Assembly (NCBI RefSeq): GCF_000759025.1
Contig: NZ_JPOS01000003.1
Location: forward strand, 124,001-188,000
Length of the DNA: 64,000 nt
Origin: Phaeodactylibacter xiamenensis
GTDB lineage: Bacteria > Bacteroidota > Bacteroidia > Chitinophagales > Saprospiraceae
Direction: 5' to 3'
Positions 22,563 through 30,599 of the stretch are shown one piece after another (the first letter of the stretch is position 1; every line of letters starts with the position of its first letter). The translations under genes and the position numbers were made by a program. The notes beneath the pieces were generated by a model that ran no database searches, had not been told where the DNA came from, and saw only the letters and a program-made list of their open reading frames with translations.

Positions 22563-24617
22563 ATGCCCAATACCAATCTTCACAACTACCTGCTGGGACA
22601 ATGGACGCCCCACGATGGGGACGGATTCCCACAGTACGATGCTGTCACCGGTGAGCTTATTGCCACCTGCGGAAGCGAAGGGCTCGACTATGCCGCCATT
22701 ATGGATTATGCCCGCCGGGTGGGTGGCCCCAATTTGCGGAAAATGACCTTCCGCGAGCGTGGGCAGATGCTCAAAAAGCTGGCGCTCTACCTGCACAGTA
22801 TCCGCAAAAAATACTATCCGCTCAGCTACCGTACCGGCGCGACCAAGGGCGATAGCTGGATTGATATCGATGGCGGTATTGGCACCTTATTTGCTTACGC
22901 CAGCCTGCGCCGGCAATTTCCGGACAAGCCTTTCCATATTGATGGAGAGGCGGTGGGGCTGTCCAAAGAAGGGACTTTCATCGGCCATCATATCATGGTG
23001 CCTAAGCATGGCGTTGCTGTGCATATCAATGCCTTCAACTTCCCCATCTGGGGGATGCTGGAGAAGCTCTCCGTCAATCTGCTGGCCGGCGTGCCTGCCG
23101 TGGTCAAGCCCTCTGAAATTACGTCCTTCCTTACCGAAGCTATGGTGCGCGATATCATCGACTCTGGTATTTTACCGGAAGGTGCCGTTCAACTGGTATG
23201 CGGAAAAGGCCACGGCATTCTGGACACCCTGGGCGAACAGGACACCGTCACGTTCACCGGCTCTGCCTCTACTGGGCGCAAGCTGAAAGCCCTGCCTAAT
23301 ATCATCGAAAATGCCGTCGCTTTCAATATGGAAGCTGACAGCCTAAATGCAGCCATTCTGGGCGAGGATGCGGTGCCCGGCTCCCCCACTTTCGACCTGT
23401 TCATCAAGGAGGTGCGGCGGGAAATGACGGTCAAGTGCGGGCAGAAGTGTACGGCCATACGGCGCATCATCGTACCGGAAAACCTGGTGGAAGATGTACA
23501 GTTGGCCCTAAGCCAGCAATTGCAGAAGACGACCATCGGCAACCCTACAGTGGAAGGGGTGCGCATGGGGGCACTAGTCAGCAAAAAGCAACTCGAAACC
23601 CTGCGGCAGCGCATACAGGAACTGGCCGGAGAAACCAATATCGTATACGGGCAGACCGACGGCTTTGAAGTCATGGGCGCCGATCAGAACAAGGGCGCCT
23701 TCTGCTCCCCTATCCTGCTGCTCAATGACGATCCGTTCAACAAGCAGGGCGCTCATAATATTGAAGCCTTTGGCCCCGTAAGCACGCTTATGCCCTATAA
23801 AGGCCTTGAAGAGGCCATCGAGCTGGCGAATATGGGCAAAGGCTCACTCGTAAGCACCGTAGCCACAGCCGATGAGCGTATCGCAACCGACTACGTGATG
23901 GGCGCAGCGGCTTACCACGGGCGCATTCTCATCCTTAATGAGGAAAGTGCCAAAGAGAGCACCGGGCATGGCTCCCCTATGCCTCTGCTGGTGCACGGCG
24001 GGCCAGGCCGGGCTGGTGGCGGAGAGGAAATGGGCGGCGTGCGGGGCGTCAAGCACTACCTGCAGCGCACGGCCATTCAGGGGCACCCTACGATGATAAC
24101 AGCAGTGACGGGACAGTACCAAAAAGGTGCAGCCTACAAAGAAAAAGCCATCCACCCTTTCCAGCAGCATTTTGAAGATTTGGAAGTCGGTGAGACGCTC
24201 ATTACCGCCAAACATACCGTTACCGAAGCGGACATCGTCAACTTTGCGAATGTGAGCGGCGACCACTTTTACGCCCACGTAGATGAGACCTCACTGGAAG
24301 GGACGATCTTCGAGCGGCGGGTCGCACATGGGTATTATCTGTTGTCCAAAGCAGCCGGCCTGTTTGTGGACGGACGGAAGGGCCCCGTTTTGCTCAATTA
24401 CGGTATTGAAGACTTCCGTTTTACCAAACCGGTTTATCCGGGCGCGACCATCGGCGTGCGGTTCAGCTGCAAGGAGAAAATCCGTCAGGAAAAGCGGGAC
24501 GAGGAGGACATCCGCAAAGGCATCGTCAAATGGATGGTGGATGTGTACGATGAAACCGGCGAGACGGTGGCGATTGGCACTATTCTGACTATGGTGAGGA
24601 TGCGGGATCAGAACTGA
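22563..24617 (+). CDS. paaZ: Bifunctional PaaZ: 3-oxo-5,6-dehydrosuberyl-CoA semialdehyde dehydrogenase / oxepin-CoA hydrolase
   Basis: The protein has 684 residues, near the usual PaaZ size. Residues 1-~520 form an aldehyde dehydrogenase domain with the nucleophile Cys near residue 295 in [14 protein letters not shown] and cofactor segments [18 protein letters not shown] and [14 protein letters not shown]. Residues ~530-684 are a MaoC-type hot-dog hydratase with [15 protein letters not shown] (Asp and His about residues 567 and 572). The hydratase opens the oxepin-CoA ring made from phenylacetyl-CoA, and the dehydrogenase oxidises the aldehyde. A PaaR-type site precedes it, and paaY lies 3 kb upstream. 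Other paa genes (ring monooxygenase, paaG, paaF, paaJ) are not in the window. Confidence 0.95.
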   Translation: MPNTNLHNYLLGQWTPHDGDGFPQYDAVTGELIATCGSEGLDYAAIMDYARRVGGPNLRKMTFRERGQMLKKLALYLHSIRKKYYPLSYRTGATKGDSWIDIDGGIGTLFAYASLRRQFPDKPFHIDGEAVGLSKEGTFIGHHIMVPKHGVAVHINAFNFPIWGMLEKLSVNLLAGVPAVVKPSEITSFLTEAMVRDIIDSGILPEGAVQLVCGKGHGILDTLGEQDTVTFTGSASTGRKLKALPNIIENAVAFNMEADSLNAAILGEDAVPGSPTFDLFIKEVRREMTVKCGQKCTAIRRIIVPENLVEDVQLALSQQLQKTTIGNPTVEGVRMGALVSKKQLETLRQRIQELAGETNIVYGQTDGFEVMGADQNKGAFCSPILLLNDDPFNKQGAHNIEAFGPVSTLMPYKGLEEAIELANMGKGSLVSTVATADERIATDYVMGAAAYHGRILILNEESAKESTGHGSPMPLLVHGGPGRAGGGEEMGGVRGVKHYLQRTAIQGHPTMITAVTGQYQKGAAYKEKAIHPFQQHFEDLEVGETLITAKHTVTEADIVNFANVSGDHFYAHVDETSLEGTIFERRVAHGYYLLSKAAGLFVDGRKGPVLLNYGIEDFRFTKPVYPGATIGVRFSCKEKIRQEKRDEEDIRKGIVKWMVDVYDETGETVAIGTILTMVRMRDQN

Positions 24618-24624
24618 GAATTGT

Positions 24625-24632
24625 TACATTTG
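24625..24632 (+). promoter_or_regulatory. Bacteroidota -7 promoter element before the NadR-like gene
   Basis: TACATTTG matches the Bacteroidota -7 consensus TAnnTTTG at every fixed position and ends four bases before the ATG at 24637. If used, transcription would start about at the start codon, giving a nearly leaderless message. No clear -33 TTG/TTTG partner was found, so the call is tentative. Confidence 0.4.
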
Positions 24633-24636
24633 CGCC

Positions 24637-25149
24637 ATGAAGCGCATACTCTTTACCGGGCCGGAATCTACAGGCAAATCCGCCCTCGCTACACGGCTGG
24701 CAGAGGAATGGGACACCGTTTGGGTGCCGGAATACGCCCGTACCTATCTGGAGCAACTCGGCCGCCCTTACAACGAAGCGGATCTTCTAAACATCGCCAA
24801 AGGGCAACTGCAATGGGAAGACCAATACGCCGAAAAGGCAACTGACTTTCTTTTTATTGATACCGGTATGCTGGTGATGAAAGTCTGGTCGGAATTCAAG
24901 TACAACCGCTGCCATCCCTGGATTCTGGAGCAACTGCAACGCCGGCAGTACGACCTATGGGTGCTCTGCGGTATTGACATTCCATGGGAGCCTGGTCCCA
25001 TGCGGGAAAACCCCAACGAGCGGGAAGCCCTGTACGGCATCTACCGGCAGGAACTGCAACAGCTAGGCGTACCCTTTATTGAACTCTGGGGCAGCCGGGA
25101 AGAGCGGGTGGCGCGGATGCAGGAACTACTTACTCATACCGATATCTAA
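24637..25149 (+). CDS. NadR-type AAA ATPase / nicotinamide riboside kinase-like protein
   Basis: The protein has 170 residues. The P-loop FTGPESTGKSAL starts at residue 7; VWVPEYARTYLEQLGRPY is the substrate-side segment typical of the NadR kinase domain, and LFIDTGMLVMKVW gives the Walker B-like Asp. WVLCGIDIPWEPGPMRENPNEREALY is another family hallmark. In NadR this domain phosphorylates nicotinamide riboside to NMN. Only the kinase domain is present here: no adenylyltransferase and no DNA-binding part. It starts 19 bp after paaZ, and its 3' end overlaps the convergent rhamnosidase gene by 20 bp. Confidence 0.88.
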   Translation: MKRILFTGPESTGKSALATRLAEEWDTVWVPEYARTYLEQLGRPYNEADLLNIAKGQLQWEDQYAEKATDFLFIDTGMLVMKVWSEFKYNRCHPWILEQLQRRQYDLWVLCGIDIPWEPGPMRENPNEREALYGIYRQELQQLGVPFIELWGSREERVARMQELLTHTDI

Positions 25150-27847
25150 ACTCATAAGCTCCCGGCACCGCCTCAAAAGTCACAGCCTCATTGACCTGCT
25201 GAACGTTCGAAAAATCAGAGTGAGACAGCAGCGGACCTCCATCGGCTTCGACCGCAGAAAGATTGGCATTAGGCAGCTCGATTACCGCTGTGGTATTGGG
25301 TGGAATGGCTACGTTAAGTACCAGTTCGCCCGCCATTAAGGACCAACCGGAGGCAATCCTGCCGTAGGGGGAATCCAGGGAAGCTTTGGCGTATCCTAAC
25401 CGGGCATCAGGCTGAGGTTGGATGCGGATTTTTCGGTAGCCAGGCTCCAGCAGCTCAATGCCGGCCACTACCCGGTACATCCAGTCGCCGATAGCGCCGT
25501 AGGCATAGTGGTTGAAAGAATTCATGCCGACATCCTGAAAGGTGCTGTCGGGGCGCTGCCCGTCCCAACGCTCCCAGATGGTGGTGGCGCCCATCGTCAC
25601 CGGATACAGCCAGGAAGGGTAGGATTTTTGCAGCAGCAGATCATAGGCAACTTCCGTGTAGCCGTGATCGGAGAGGACGTGGCACAGATAAGGCGTGCCC
25701 AGGAAGCCCGTAGACAGGTGATTTTTACGCCTGCGGATATCGTCAACCAGATGGGCGGCAGCTTTGGCGCGCAGGGGCTCCGGCAACAGCCCAAACTGTA
25801 ATGCCAGCACATAAGCCGTTTGGGAATCGGAGGCAATACGGCCGGATGGGGTAACATATGCTTTCTGGAAAATGGCTTTGACCGCTTCGTAGACGGCCCG
25901 GTACTCCATCTCCTCTTCCGTTTTCCCCAATACGCCCGCCGCCTGAGACAGCAAATGAGCGGAGTACGCAAAAAACATCGTGGCAATCATATCCGGATCG
26001 GTGTAGCCATCGGGGGCAGTATGGTTATTGCCGTGGGGCTTGTAAAACAGCCAGTCACCAAAAACGCTCCCACCTTTCCACATCAATGCATCACCAGCCT
26101 GCTCCCGGATGTACTCTACGTAGGCCTTCATCGAGGGATACTGCACGGATAGCAGGCTCGTATCGCCATACACCTGGTACAAATCCCAGGGGATGATCGT
26201 CGCCGCATCGCCCCAGCCGGCGGATACACCATTATTACGCAGCACGTCAGGAATCACGAATGGTACTCCTCCGTTCTCTAACTGATCCGCGTGCAGGTCT
26301 TTCAGCCATTTGGTGAAGAAGGCGGCTACGTCCATATTGAAGGCAGCCGTGCGGCAGAACGCCTGCGCATCGCCCGTCCAGCCGAGGCGCTCGTCCCGCT
26401 GCGGGCAATCGGTCGGGACATCCAGGAAGTTTCCTTTTTGCCCCCAGACGATGTTGTGCTGCAGCTGATTAATCAGAGAATCGGAGCATTCAAAAGTACC
26501 AGTCGGTTCCATGGCGGAATGAATAACCACAGCGGTCACGTTTTCGGGCTTCAACTCCCCCGGGAAGCCCTCCACGGCGATATAGCGGAAGCCCATGAAG
26601 GTGAAGCTTGGCTCGTACACTTCCGTCGCTCCCCCTTTGAGGGTATACACCAGTGTAGCTTTGGCGGCACGTAGGTTAGCGGTGTAGAATTCTCCTTCCT
26701 TGTCGAGCACTTCGGCGTGACGGATGGTCACGGTGGTACCTGCTTTGCCCGCGACCTTCAGGCGGACCCAGCCTACCAGGTTTTGACCAAAGTCGGCGAC
26801 CAATGTACCGGATGGAGTGCGGAAGATGGTATCCGGAGCCAGTTCCTCCACTTGCTGCACCGGTACGGAAACAGCGCCAATGAGGTTGGACTTGGAATGC
26901 CCCGCCACCGTTACCGGCTGCCAGTTTTGGTCGTCAAAGCCCGGTCGGCTCCATCCGGTGGGTTCCATACGGGCGTCGTAGGTTTCGCCATTGTAGATGC
27001 TGTTCATGCGGATGGGGCCTTCGCTTGTGCCTGTCCAGCTACCATCCGTCAGGATCATGTCCCGCTGACCGTTTTCGTAGGTGATCTCAATTTGGGCAAT
27101 CACCCCTACCCTTTTGCCATAGAGCCCCCAATTGTCCATCCAACCCATCGCCCCCCGGAACCAGCCGTCGCCCAGGTGCAGGCCCACGGCATTGTCCCCG
27201 CGTACCAGCAGGTCGGTCACATCGTACACCTGATACTGAATGTGGTCATCGTAGGCGGTCCAGCCCGGCGTGAAGACCTGATTGCCCACCTGCTGCCCGT
27301 TCAGAAAAAACTCGTATAGCCCACGGGCAGAAACATAAGCCCGGGCACGGGCAATCTTGCCCTTTAGTTGGAATGCCTTCCGCAGCAGGTAAGCGGGACC
27401 ATCTTTTTCCTCCACCTGCACCGGTTCTATCCATTTGGCCTGCCAGTCGTCAGCACGCAGCAGCCCCATTTCCCAAAAGGCAGGAGCGGACCAATCCGAT
27501 ACCTTGCCCTGATTGCTCCAGACTTTCACCCGCCAGTAATATCGTTGCCCCGAGGCCAGGGCTTTACCTTCATAAGGCAGGAGTACCGAAGCACCTGAGG
27601 TGATTTTGCCAGTGTCCCAGACCAGGTTGCTCTTTTTAAAATCAGGATCAGTAGCCACCTGAATCGCGTAGGCTGCCTGCATCAGCCCGGGGTCATCGCC
27701 TCTGAGTTTCCAGCTCAGCCGGGGCTTTTGGGCGTCGATGCCGATGGGGTTAGTTTTGTGCTCGCATTGTAAGCCGTAGATGCTTAGGGCGTGCAGCGTA
27801 GTCGTCAGTAGACTTAGCAGCAAGGTGGTGGTTAGTATCCGTTGCAT
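25130..27847 (-). CDS. Exported alpha-L-rhamnosidase (GH78)
   Basis: I chose the ATG at 27847 (MQRILTTTLLLSLLTTTLHA), which gives a clear signal peptide; a longer frame runs into the upstream ATPase gene. The protein has 905 residues. The order is an N-terminal Fn3-like domain (KTNPIGIDAQKPRLSWKLR), beta-sandwich domains with GLYEFFLNGQQVG and FTPGWTAYDDHIQYQVYDVT, then the (alpha/alpha)6 catalytic domain with the GH78 signature DCPQRDERLGWTGDAQ and a C-terminal beta domain (SPYGRIASGW). It removes terminal L-rhamnose from glycans or glycosides in the periplasm or outside the cell. No SusC/D pair is adjacent. The stop overlaps the convergent NadR-like gene by 20 bp. Confidence 0.92.
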   Translation of the reverse strand: MQRILTTTLLLSLLTTTLHALSIYGLQCEHKTNPIGIDAQKPRLSWKLRGDDPGLMQAAYAIQVATDPDFKKSNLVWDTGKITSGASVLLPYEGKALASGQRYYWRVKVWSNQGKVSDWSAPAFWEMGLLRADDWQAKWIEPVQVEEKDGPAYLLRKAFQLKGKIARARAYVSARGLYEFFLNGQQVGNQVFTPGWTAYDDHIQYQVYDVTDLLVRGDNAVGLHLGDGWFRGAMGWMDNWGLYGKRVGVIAQIEITYENGQRDMILTDGSWTGTSEGPIRMNSIYNGETYDARMEPTGWSRPGFDDQNWQPVTVAGHSKSNLIGAVSVPVQQVEELAPDTIFRTPSGTLVADFGQNLVGWVRLKVAGKAGTTVTIRHAEVLDKEGEFYTANLRAAKATLVYTLKGGATEVYEPSFTFMGFRYIAVEGFPGELKPENVTAVVIHSAMEPTGTFECSDSLINQLQHNIVWGQKGNFLDVPTDCPQRDERLGWTGDAQAFCRTAAFNMDVAAFFTKWLKDLHADQLENGGVPFVIPDVLRNNGVSAGWGDAATIIPWDLYQVYGDTSLLSVQYPSMKAYVEYIREQAGDALMWKGGSVFGDWLFYKPHGNNHTAPDGYTDPDMIATMFFAYSAHLLSQAAGVLGKTEEEMEYRAVYEAVKAIFQKAYVTPSGRIASDSQTAYVLALQFGLLPEPLRAKAAAHLVDDIRRRKNHLSTGFLGTPYLCHVLSDHGYTEVAYDLLLQKSYPSWLYPVTMGATTIWERWDGQRPDSTFQDVGMNSFNHYAYGAIGDWMYRVVAGIELLEPGYRKIRIQPQPDARLGYAKASLDSPYGRIASGWSLMAGELVLNVAIPPNTTAVIELPNANLSAVEADGGPLLSHSDFSNVQQVNEAVTFEAVPGAYEFRYRYE

Positions 27848-27906
27848 GATCTGTGGGTTGGTAAATTTGGGTAGAAGATAGGGAAAATGGAGGATTTTAG
27901 GCGAGG

Positions 27907-29040
27907 TCAACTGACCCACTCCAGGAAATTTTCCCGGCTGATCACCTCAAATTCGGAATTGGGATAAGTCTCCTTAAATAGGTTCGGAAGTTTAGCTTTT
28001 TTATTAGGGTTCCATTTGAACTCATAAGCATGAAGCTTCCCTTCCCTATCCTCAATCCAATCTATTTCCTGCTGATCGTACGTTCTCCAAAAGTAGTTGT
28101 ACACCAGCATTTTTTCGTATTGCTGATATTTGATGCGCTCGCTTATGATGTAGTTTTCCCATAATAAGCCCACATCGTTTCTGTTTTCGATCGGCTTCAT
28201 ATCCCCTATCAATGCATTCCTGATCCCATTATCAAAAAAATACCACTTCTTGCCTTTGACAATTTCTTTTCTCAGGTTTCTACTCCAGGCGCCTACTGAA
28301 TGGATGATGTATACCTTGCTCAATAAGTCCAGGTATCGCTCTACCGTGTTTTTACTGATCCCCAATTGCTTGCCCAATTCAGTAAAACTCACTTCACTTC
28401 CTATTTGATAGGCAATCAGCCGTAATAACTGAAGTATCTTTTCTGAATTCCGGATCAAATCAAATTCCAGGATATCTTTCAGCAGGTAAGACTTAATCAA
28501 TTCATCCAGGTAGGCTTTTCGTTCCTGTAAGTCTTCCAAATGGATCAGTTCAGGGTAATTCCCGTAAACCAATCTGTTCCTGAGATTTGCCTCCTTTTCA
28601 AAAATACTTTCCGTCTGGTTCAGTTCCTTTTCTGACAATCCAAAAAGATAAAAAGTGTGCTTTCTCCCAGTCAGTGGCTCTCCGGTAAACTTTTCTAAAT
28701 CAAAGGCAGAGGAGCCCGTAGCCAGTATTTTTATACCCGCTATCGTGTCTACCATTAGTTTTAGCACATTGCCTATCTCCGGAATTTTTTGGGCTTCGTC
28801 AATAATCAGTAATGACTTTCCCCCTATGATGTTTTTATACCTTTGAGTACTCCTATACTCCAACTGCCTTCTGACATCCTGATCCTCTCCGTGCAAAAGC
28901 AGATAGGGTTCGGATATTCTATTTAGAATTTGTTGGATCAGTACCGTTTTTCCAACTCTTCGCGGTCCCAGAAGCACAACTACTTTGTTTGGGCGCAAAT
29001 ACTTTAGGACTTCATCCTCAATCGCTCTTTTTAGCAGCAT
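27907..29040 (-). CDS. AAA ATPase with DUF4143-type C-terminal domain
   Basis: The protein has 377 residues. Walker A is VVLLGPRRVGKTVLIQQIL and Walker B is KSLLIIDEAQKIPEIG, with the sensor-like segment IKILATGSSAFDLEK typical of the AAA_14 group. A winged-helix-like stretch (SFTELGKQLGISKNTVERYLDLL) and the C-terminal DUF4143 domain with EIDWIEDREGKLHAYEFKW follow. The D...E-K pattern of that last part resembles restriction-endonuclease-like folds. Such genes are very common singletons in prokaryotes; their function is not established. Two 24-base direct repeats lie 40-95 bases upstream of the start. Confidence 0.85.
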   Translation of the reverse strand: MLLKRAIEDEVLKYLRPNKVVVLLGPRRVGKTVLIQQILNRISEPYLLLHGEDQDVRRQLEYRSTQRYKNIIGGKSLLIIDEAQKIPEIGNVLKLMVDTIAGIKILATGSSAFDLEKFTGEPLTGRKHTFYLFGLSEKELNQTESIFEKEANLRNRLVYGNYPELIHLEDLQERKAYLDELIKSYLLKDILEFDLIRNSEKILQLLRLIAYQIGSEVSFTELGKQLGISKNTVERYLDLLSKVYIIHSVGAWSRNLRKEIVKGKKWYFFDNGIRNALIGDMKPIENRNDVGLLWENYIISERIKYQQYEKMLVYNYFWRTYDQQEIDWIEDREGKLHAYEFKWNPNKKAKLPNLFKETYPNSEFEVISRENFLEWVS

Positions 29041-29078
29041 CGTTTGTCTATTTGTACCCTAATATACATAAACTGACC

Positions 29079-29134
29079 ATTTTTAGCTAAATTTAGTCAG
29101 TATGAATGCTATTTTTAGCTAAATTTAGTCAGTA
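29079..29134. repeat. Two exact 24-bp direct repeats upstream of the AAA ATPase gene
   Basis: The 24-mer beginning ATTTTTAGCTAAATTTAG and ending TCAGTA occurs at 29079-29102 and 29111-29134, a period of 32 bases (three helical turns). Each repeat contains the internal palindrome-like TTAGCTAA. Their position before a minus-strand gene suggests a pair of protein-binding sites controlling that gene; this is inference. Confidence 0.65.
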
Positions 29135-29198
29135 CGCTGCCTTTATTAGCTTTAACTAATGTGACGGACAGGAAGCAATATTAATAGGACAGGCAGAA

Positions 29199-29250
29199 GC
29201 AGAAAAGTGTTGAGCTTGATGCGATAGTGGAATTGGAAGTAAAATCATAA
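29199..29250 (+). pseudogene. Remnant of a higA antitoxin gene (3' end only)
   Basis: The frame QKQKSVELDAIVELEVKS then TAA (29248-29250) matches the last 17 codons of the intact antitoxin at 29807-30109 (NRKSVELDAIAELEVKS). At the DNA level there are about five mismatches in 54 bases. The remnant lies upstream of the higB-like gene, not downstream, so it probably marks an older higBA copy lost by deletion. Upstream bases back to about 29160 may be a more decayed part of the same gene. Confidence 0.78.
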
Positions 29251-29360
29251 CTAAAGTCTTCAGACGGGCGCCCATTTTTATCGGGAAACTATTTTTGGTG
29301 CGTTTACTCCTACATATAAACCTTGCTCGTTTACAGAAAACACAAACCAATTACTTATCT

Positions 29361-29379
29361 TTAGCGTTAGTAACGCAAA
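29361..29379. promoter_or_regulatory. Palindromic operator overlapping a -7 element before higB
   Basis: The perfect arms GCGTTA and TAACGC (29364-29369 and 29371-29376) are centred on one G, with further TT/AA matches outside. The -7-like TATCTTTA (29356-29363) directly abuts the palindrome. HigA-type antitoxins bind palindromes at their own promoters, so this is a likely autoregulatory site; it starts 9-27 bases before the toxin ATG. Confidence 0.6.
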
Positions 29380-29387
29380 GCGGAATC

Positions 29388-29663
29388 ATGATTATCTCAT
29401 TTGGATCAAAAGACACGGAACGGATTTGGGATGGAATCCGAATCAAAAAGATACCGCTTGAAATACAAAATATCGGACGGCGGAAATTAAGGATGTTGAA
29501 CAACGCTCAGAATATCAACGACCTCAGAATTCCACCATCCAACAGACTTGAAAAGCTAATTGGAAATCTAAAAGGTTTTTACAGTATCCGAATCAACAAA
29601 CAATGGAGAATCATTTTCAAATGGGATAGCGGAAACGCAAGTGAAGTAGAAATATACGCTTAA
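29388..29663 (+). CDS. higB: HigB-type toxin (RelE/ParE superfamily mRNA interferase)
   Basis: I chose the ATG at 29388 (MIISFGSKDTERIWDG) as the family N terminus; the frame is open 31 codons further upstream without homology. The product has 91 residues. Typical HigB features are the KDTERIWDG start, RRKLRMLNNAQNINDLRIPPSNRLEKL in the middle and GFYSIRINKQWRIIFKW as the catalytic strand with Arg/Trp. HigB proteins cleave mRNA on the ribosome. Family members commonly end in VEIVDYH; here the end is VEIYA and TAA. The Tyr-Ala-stop codons coincide with the terminal TATACGC of MITE-A copy 2, so the C terminus seems to have been rewritten by the insertion. Whether it is still toxic is open. Confidence 0.88.
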   Translation: MIISFGSKDTERIWDGIRIKKIPLEIQNIGRRKLRMLNNAQNINDLRIPPSNRLEKLIGNLKGFYSIRINKQWRIIFKWDSGNASEVEIYA

Positions 29664-29788
29664 CAAAGTGGTTTGCGACATCGGCCACTGACGAAGCATA
29701 CCTTGTCAGGGCAGGCGCAGGCCACTTTCCAGCGTTTATGCCGACATCAAGTAGGTTTGCTGTGGCAAACCACTTTATCGTCGGTATA
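29653..29788 (+). mobile_element. MITE-A copy 2, inserted between higB and higA
   Basis: This 136-bp copy is in the same orientation as the copy at 58153-58345. Ends are TATACGCTTAACAAAGTGG and, at the right, CAAACCACTTTATCGTCGGTATA. The core GCGACATCGGCCACTGACGAAG and GTCAGGGCAGGCGCA are shared with the other copies. It starts within the last three codons of higB and ends 18 bp before higA, so it replaced or expanded what is normally a very short toxin-antitoxin spacer. Compared with copy 3 it lacks about 57 internal bases near the left end. Confidence 0.85.
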
Positions 29789-29806
29789 ATTGACTATCAT
29801 TAACAC

Positions 29807-30109
29807 ATGCCAATGGAAAAGCTAGCCAATATCCACCCGGGAGAAATCCTGTTTTTTGAATTCATGGAGCCGCTGGAAATTACAGCTTACCGGCTTTCAA
29901 AAGATTTGCATATACCGCAAACCCGGATTTCAGCCATCATCAAGGGGAAGCGCAGGGTAACTGCCGATACTGCCCTTCGCCTCAGCAAATACTTTGGCAC
30001 TTCAGCCAAATTCTGGCTTGGGCTTCAGGACGACTATGATATTGAGGAAGAACGCAACAGGAAAAGTGTGGAGCTTGATGCGATAGCGGAATTGGAAGTA
30101 AAATCATGA
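29807..30109 (+). CDS. higA: HigA-type antitoxin (XRE helix-turn-helix)
   Basis: The protein has 100 residues. The N-terminal IHPGEILFFEFMEPLEITAYRLSKDL and the helix-turn-helix core IPQTRISAIIKGKRRVTADTALRLSKYFGTSAKFWLGLQ are the classic HigA/VapI pattern. It neutralises HigB and probably represses the operon by binding the palindrome at 29361-29379. Instead of the usual spacing of a few bases after the toxin, it starts 143 bases after the higB stop because MITE-A copy 2 lies between them. It may therefore need its own promoter or rely on read-through. Confidence 0.93.
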   Translation: MPMEKLANIHPGEILFFEFMEPLEITAYRLSKDLHIPQTRISAIIKGKRRVTADTALRLSKYFGTSAKFWLGLQDDYDIEEERNRKSVELDAIAELEVKS

Positions 30110-30209
30110 CAAGGACAGTCAGATTAGCACAAAAGCCCCCTTGCCCACCCCCTGCATTTTACCTACCTTTGCCTGTCAGTTGATGGCAGCGGTGAGATTT
30201 ACCGTTGCT

Positions 30210-30292
30210 GTTCGGGGTGTTTCCCGGTTAATGCCGGGATTCTGAGATCATACCCATAGAACCTGCCCGGGTAATGCCGGGAAGGGAGACGA
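30210..30292 (+). promoter_or_regulatory. TPP (thiamine pyrophosphate) riboswitch
   Basis: The conserved blocks appear in order: TTCGGGGTG, a P3 hairpin TCCCGG-TTAATG-CCGGGA, then TTCTGAGATCATACCC, ATAGAACCTG, and GGGTAATGCC followed by GGAAGGGAG. These are the pyrimidine- and pyrophosphate-sensor loops of the THI-box. It lies on the plus strand 308 bases before the TonB receptor gene at 30600 and should reduce its expression when thiamine pyrophosphate is plentiful. Two homologous hairpins and a terminator-like stem follow before the gene. Confidence 0.93.
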
Positions 30293-30365
30293 GTAAAAGT
30301 GCTTTTGAAAGGTTGTGAGAAGGTAGTTAGGACAAAGAAAGCGTATGTTACCCTACTAACGGAAA

Positions 30366-30437
30366 TAACATGCGACTTCTACGAAGTCGGGCAGCAGGGA
30401 GTTGCCTGGGATAGTAACGTATGACTTCTCCGAAGTC
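30366..30437 (+). repeat. Duplicated small hairpins in the riboswitch leader
   Basis: The unit TAACRTRYGACTTCTMCGAAGTC occurs at 30366-30388 and 30415-30437, 49 bases apart. Each contains the hairpin GACTTC-TMC-GAAGTC. They lie between the TPP aptamer and the receptor gene and may belong to its expression platform, or be a small repeat unrelated to it. Confidence 0.6.
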
Positions 30438-30546
30438 TCTCATAATTCACCACATAGCATATCCTTATCAAAGCATCAGGCATTCATGCCTTACCGTTCT
30501 TTTCTTATGGGATGAAAGGCTGCCCAACGGTGGCCCTGAAGGCAAA

Positions 30547-30580
30547 CACTCGCCCGGCCCCTGGGTGGAGTGATTCTTTC
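30547..30580 (+). terminator. Possible riboswitch-controlled terminator before the TonB receptor
   Basis: The stem CACTC-G-CCC / GGG-TG-GAGTG (30547-30572) is followed by ATTCTTTCAATTTT and lies 28 bases before the chosen ATG. A second short pairing (ACCGTT at 30492 with AACGGT at 30528) just upstream could compete with other folds. Its role as the switch is inferred from position; the T run is weak. Confidence 0.45.
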
Positions 30581-30599
30581 AATTTTCATCTGTTTTCTC

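Noticed and set aside
27848-27919. N-terminal extension of the rhamnosidase (start at 27919)
   Set aside because: It would overlap the upstream ATPase gene and hide the clear signal peptide beginning at 27847.
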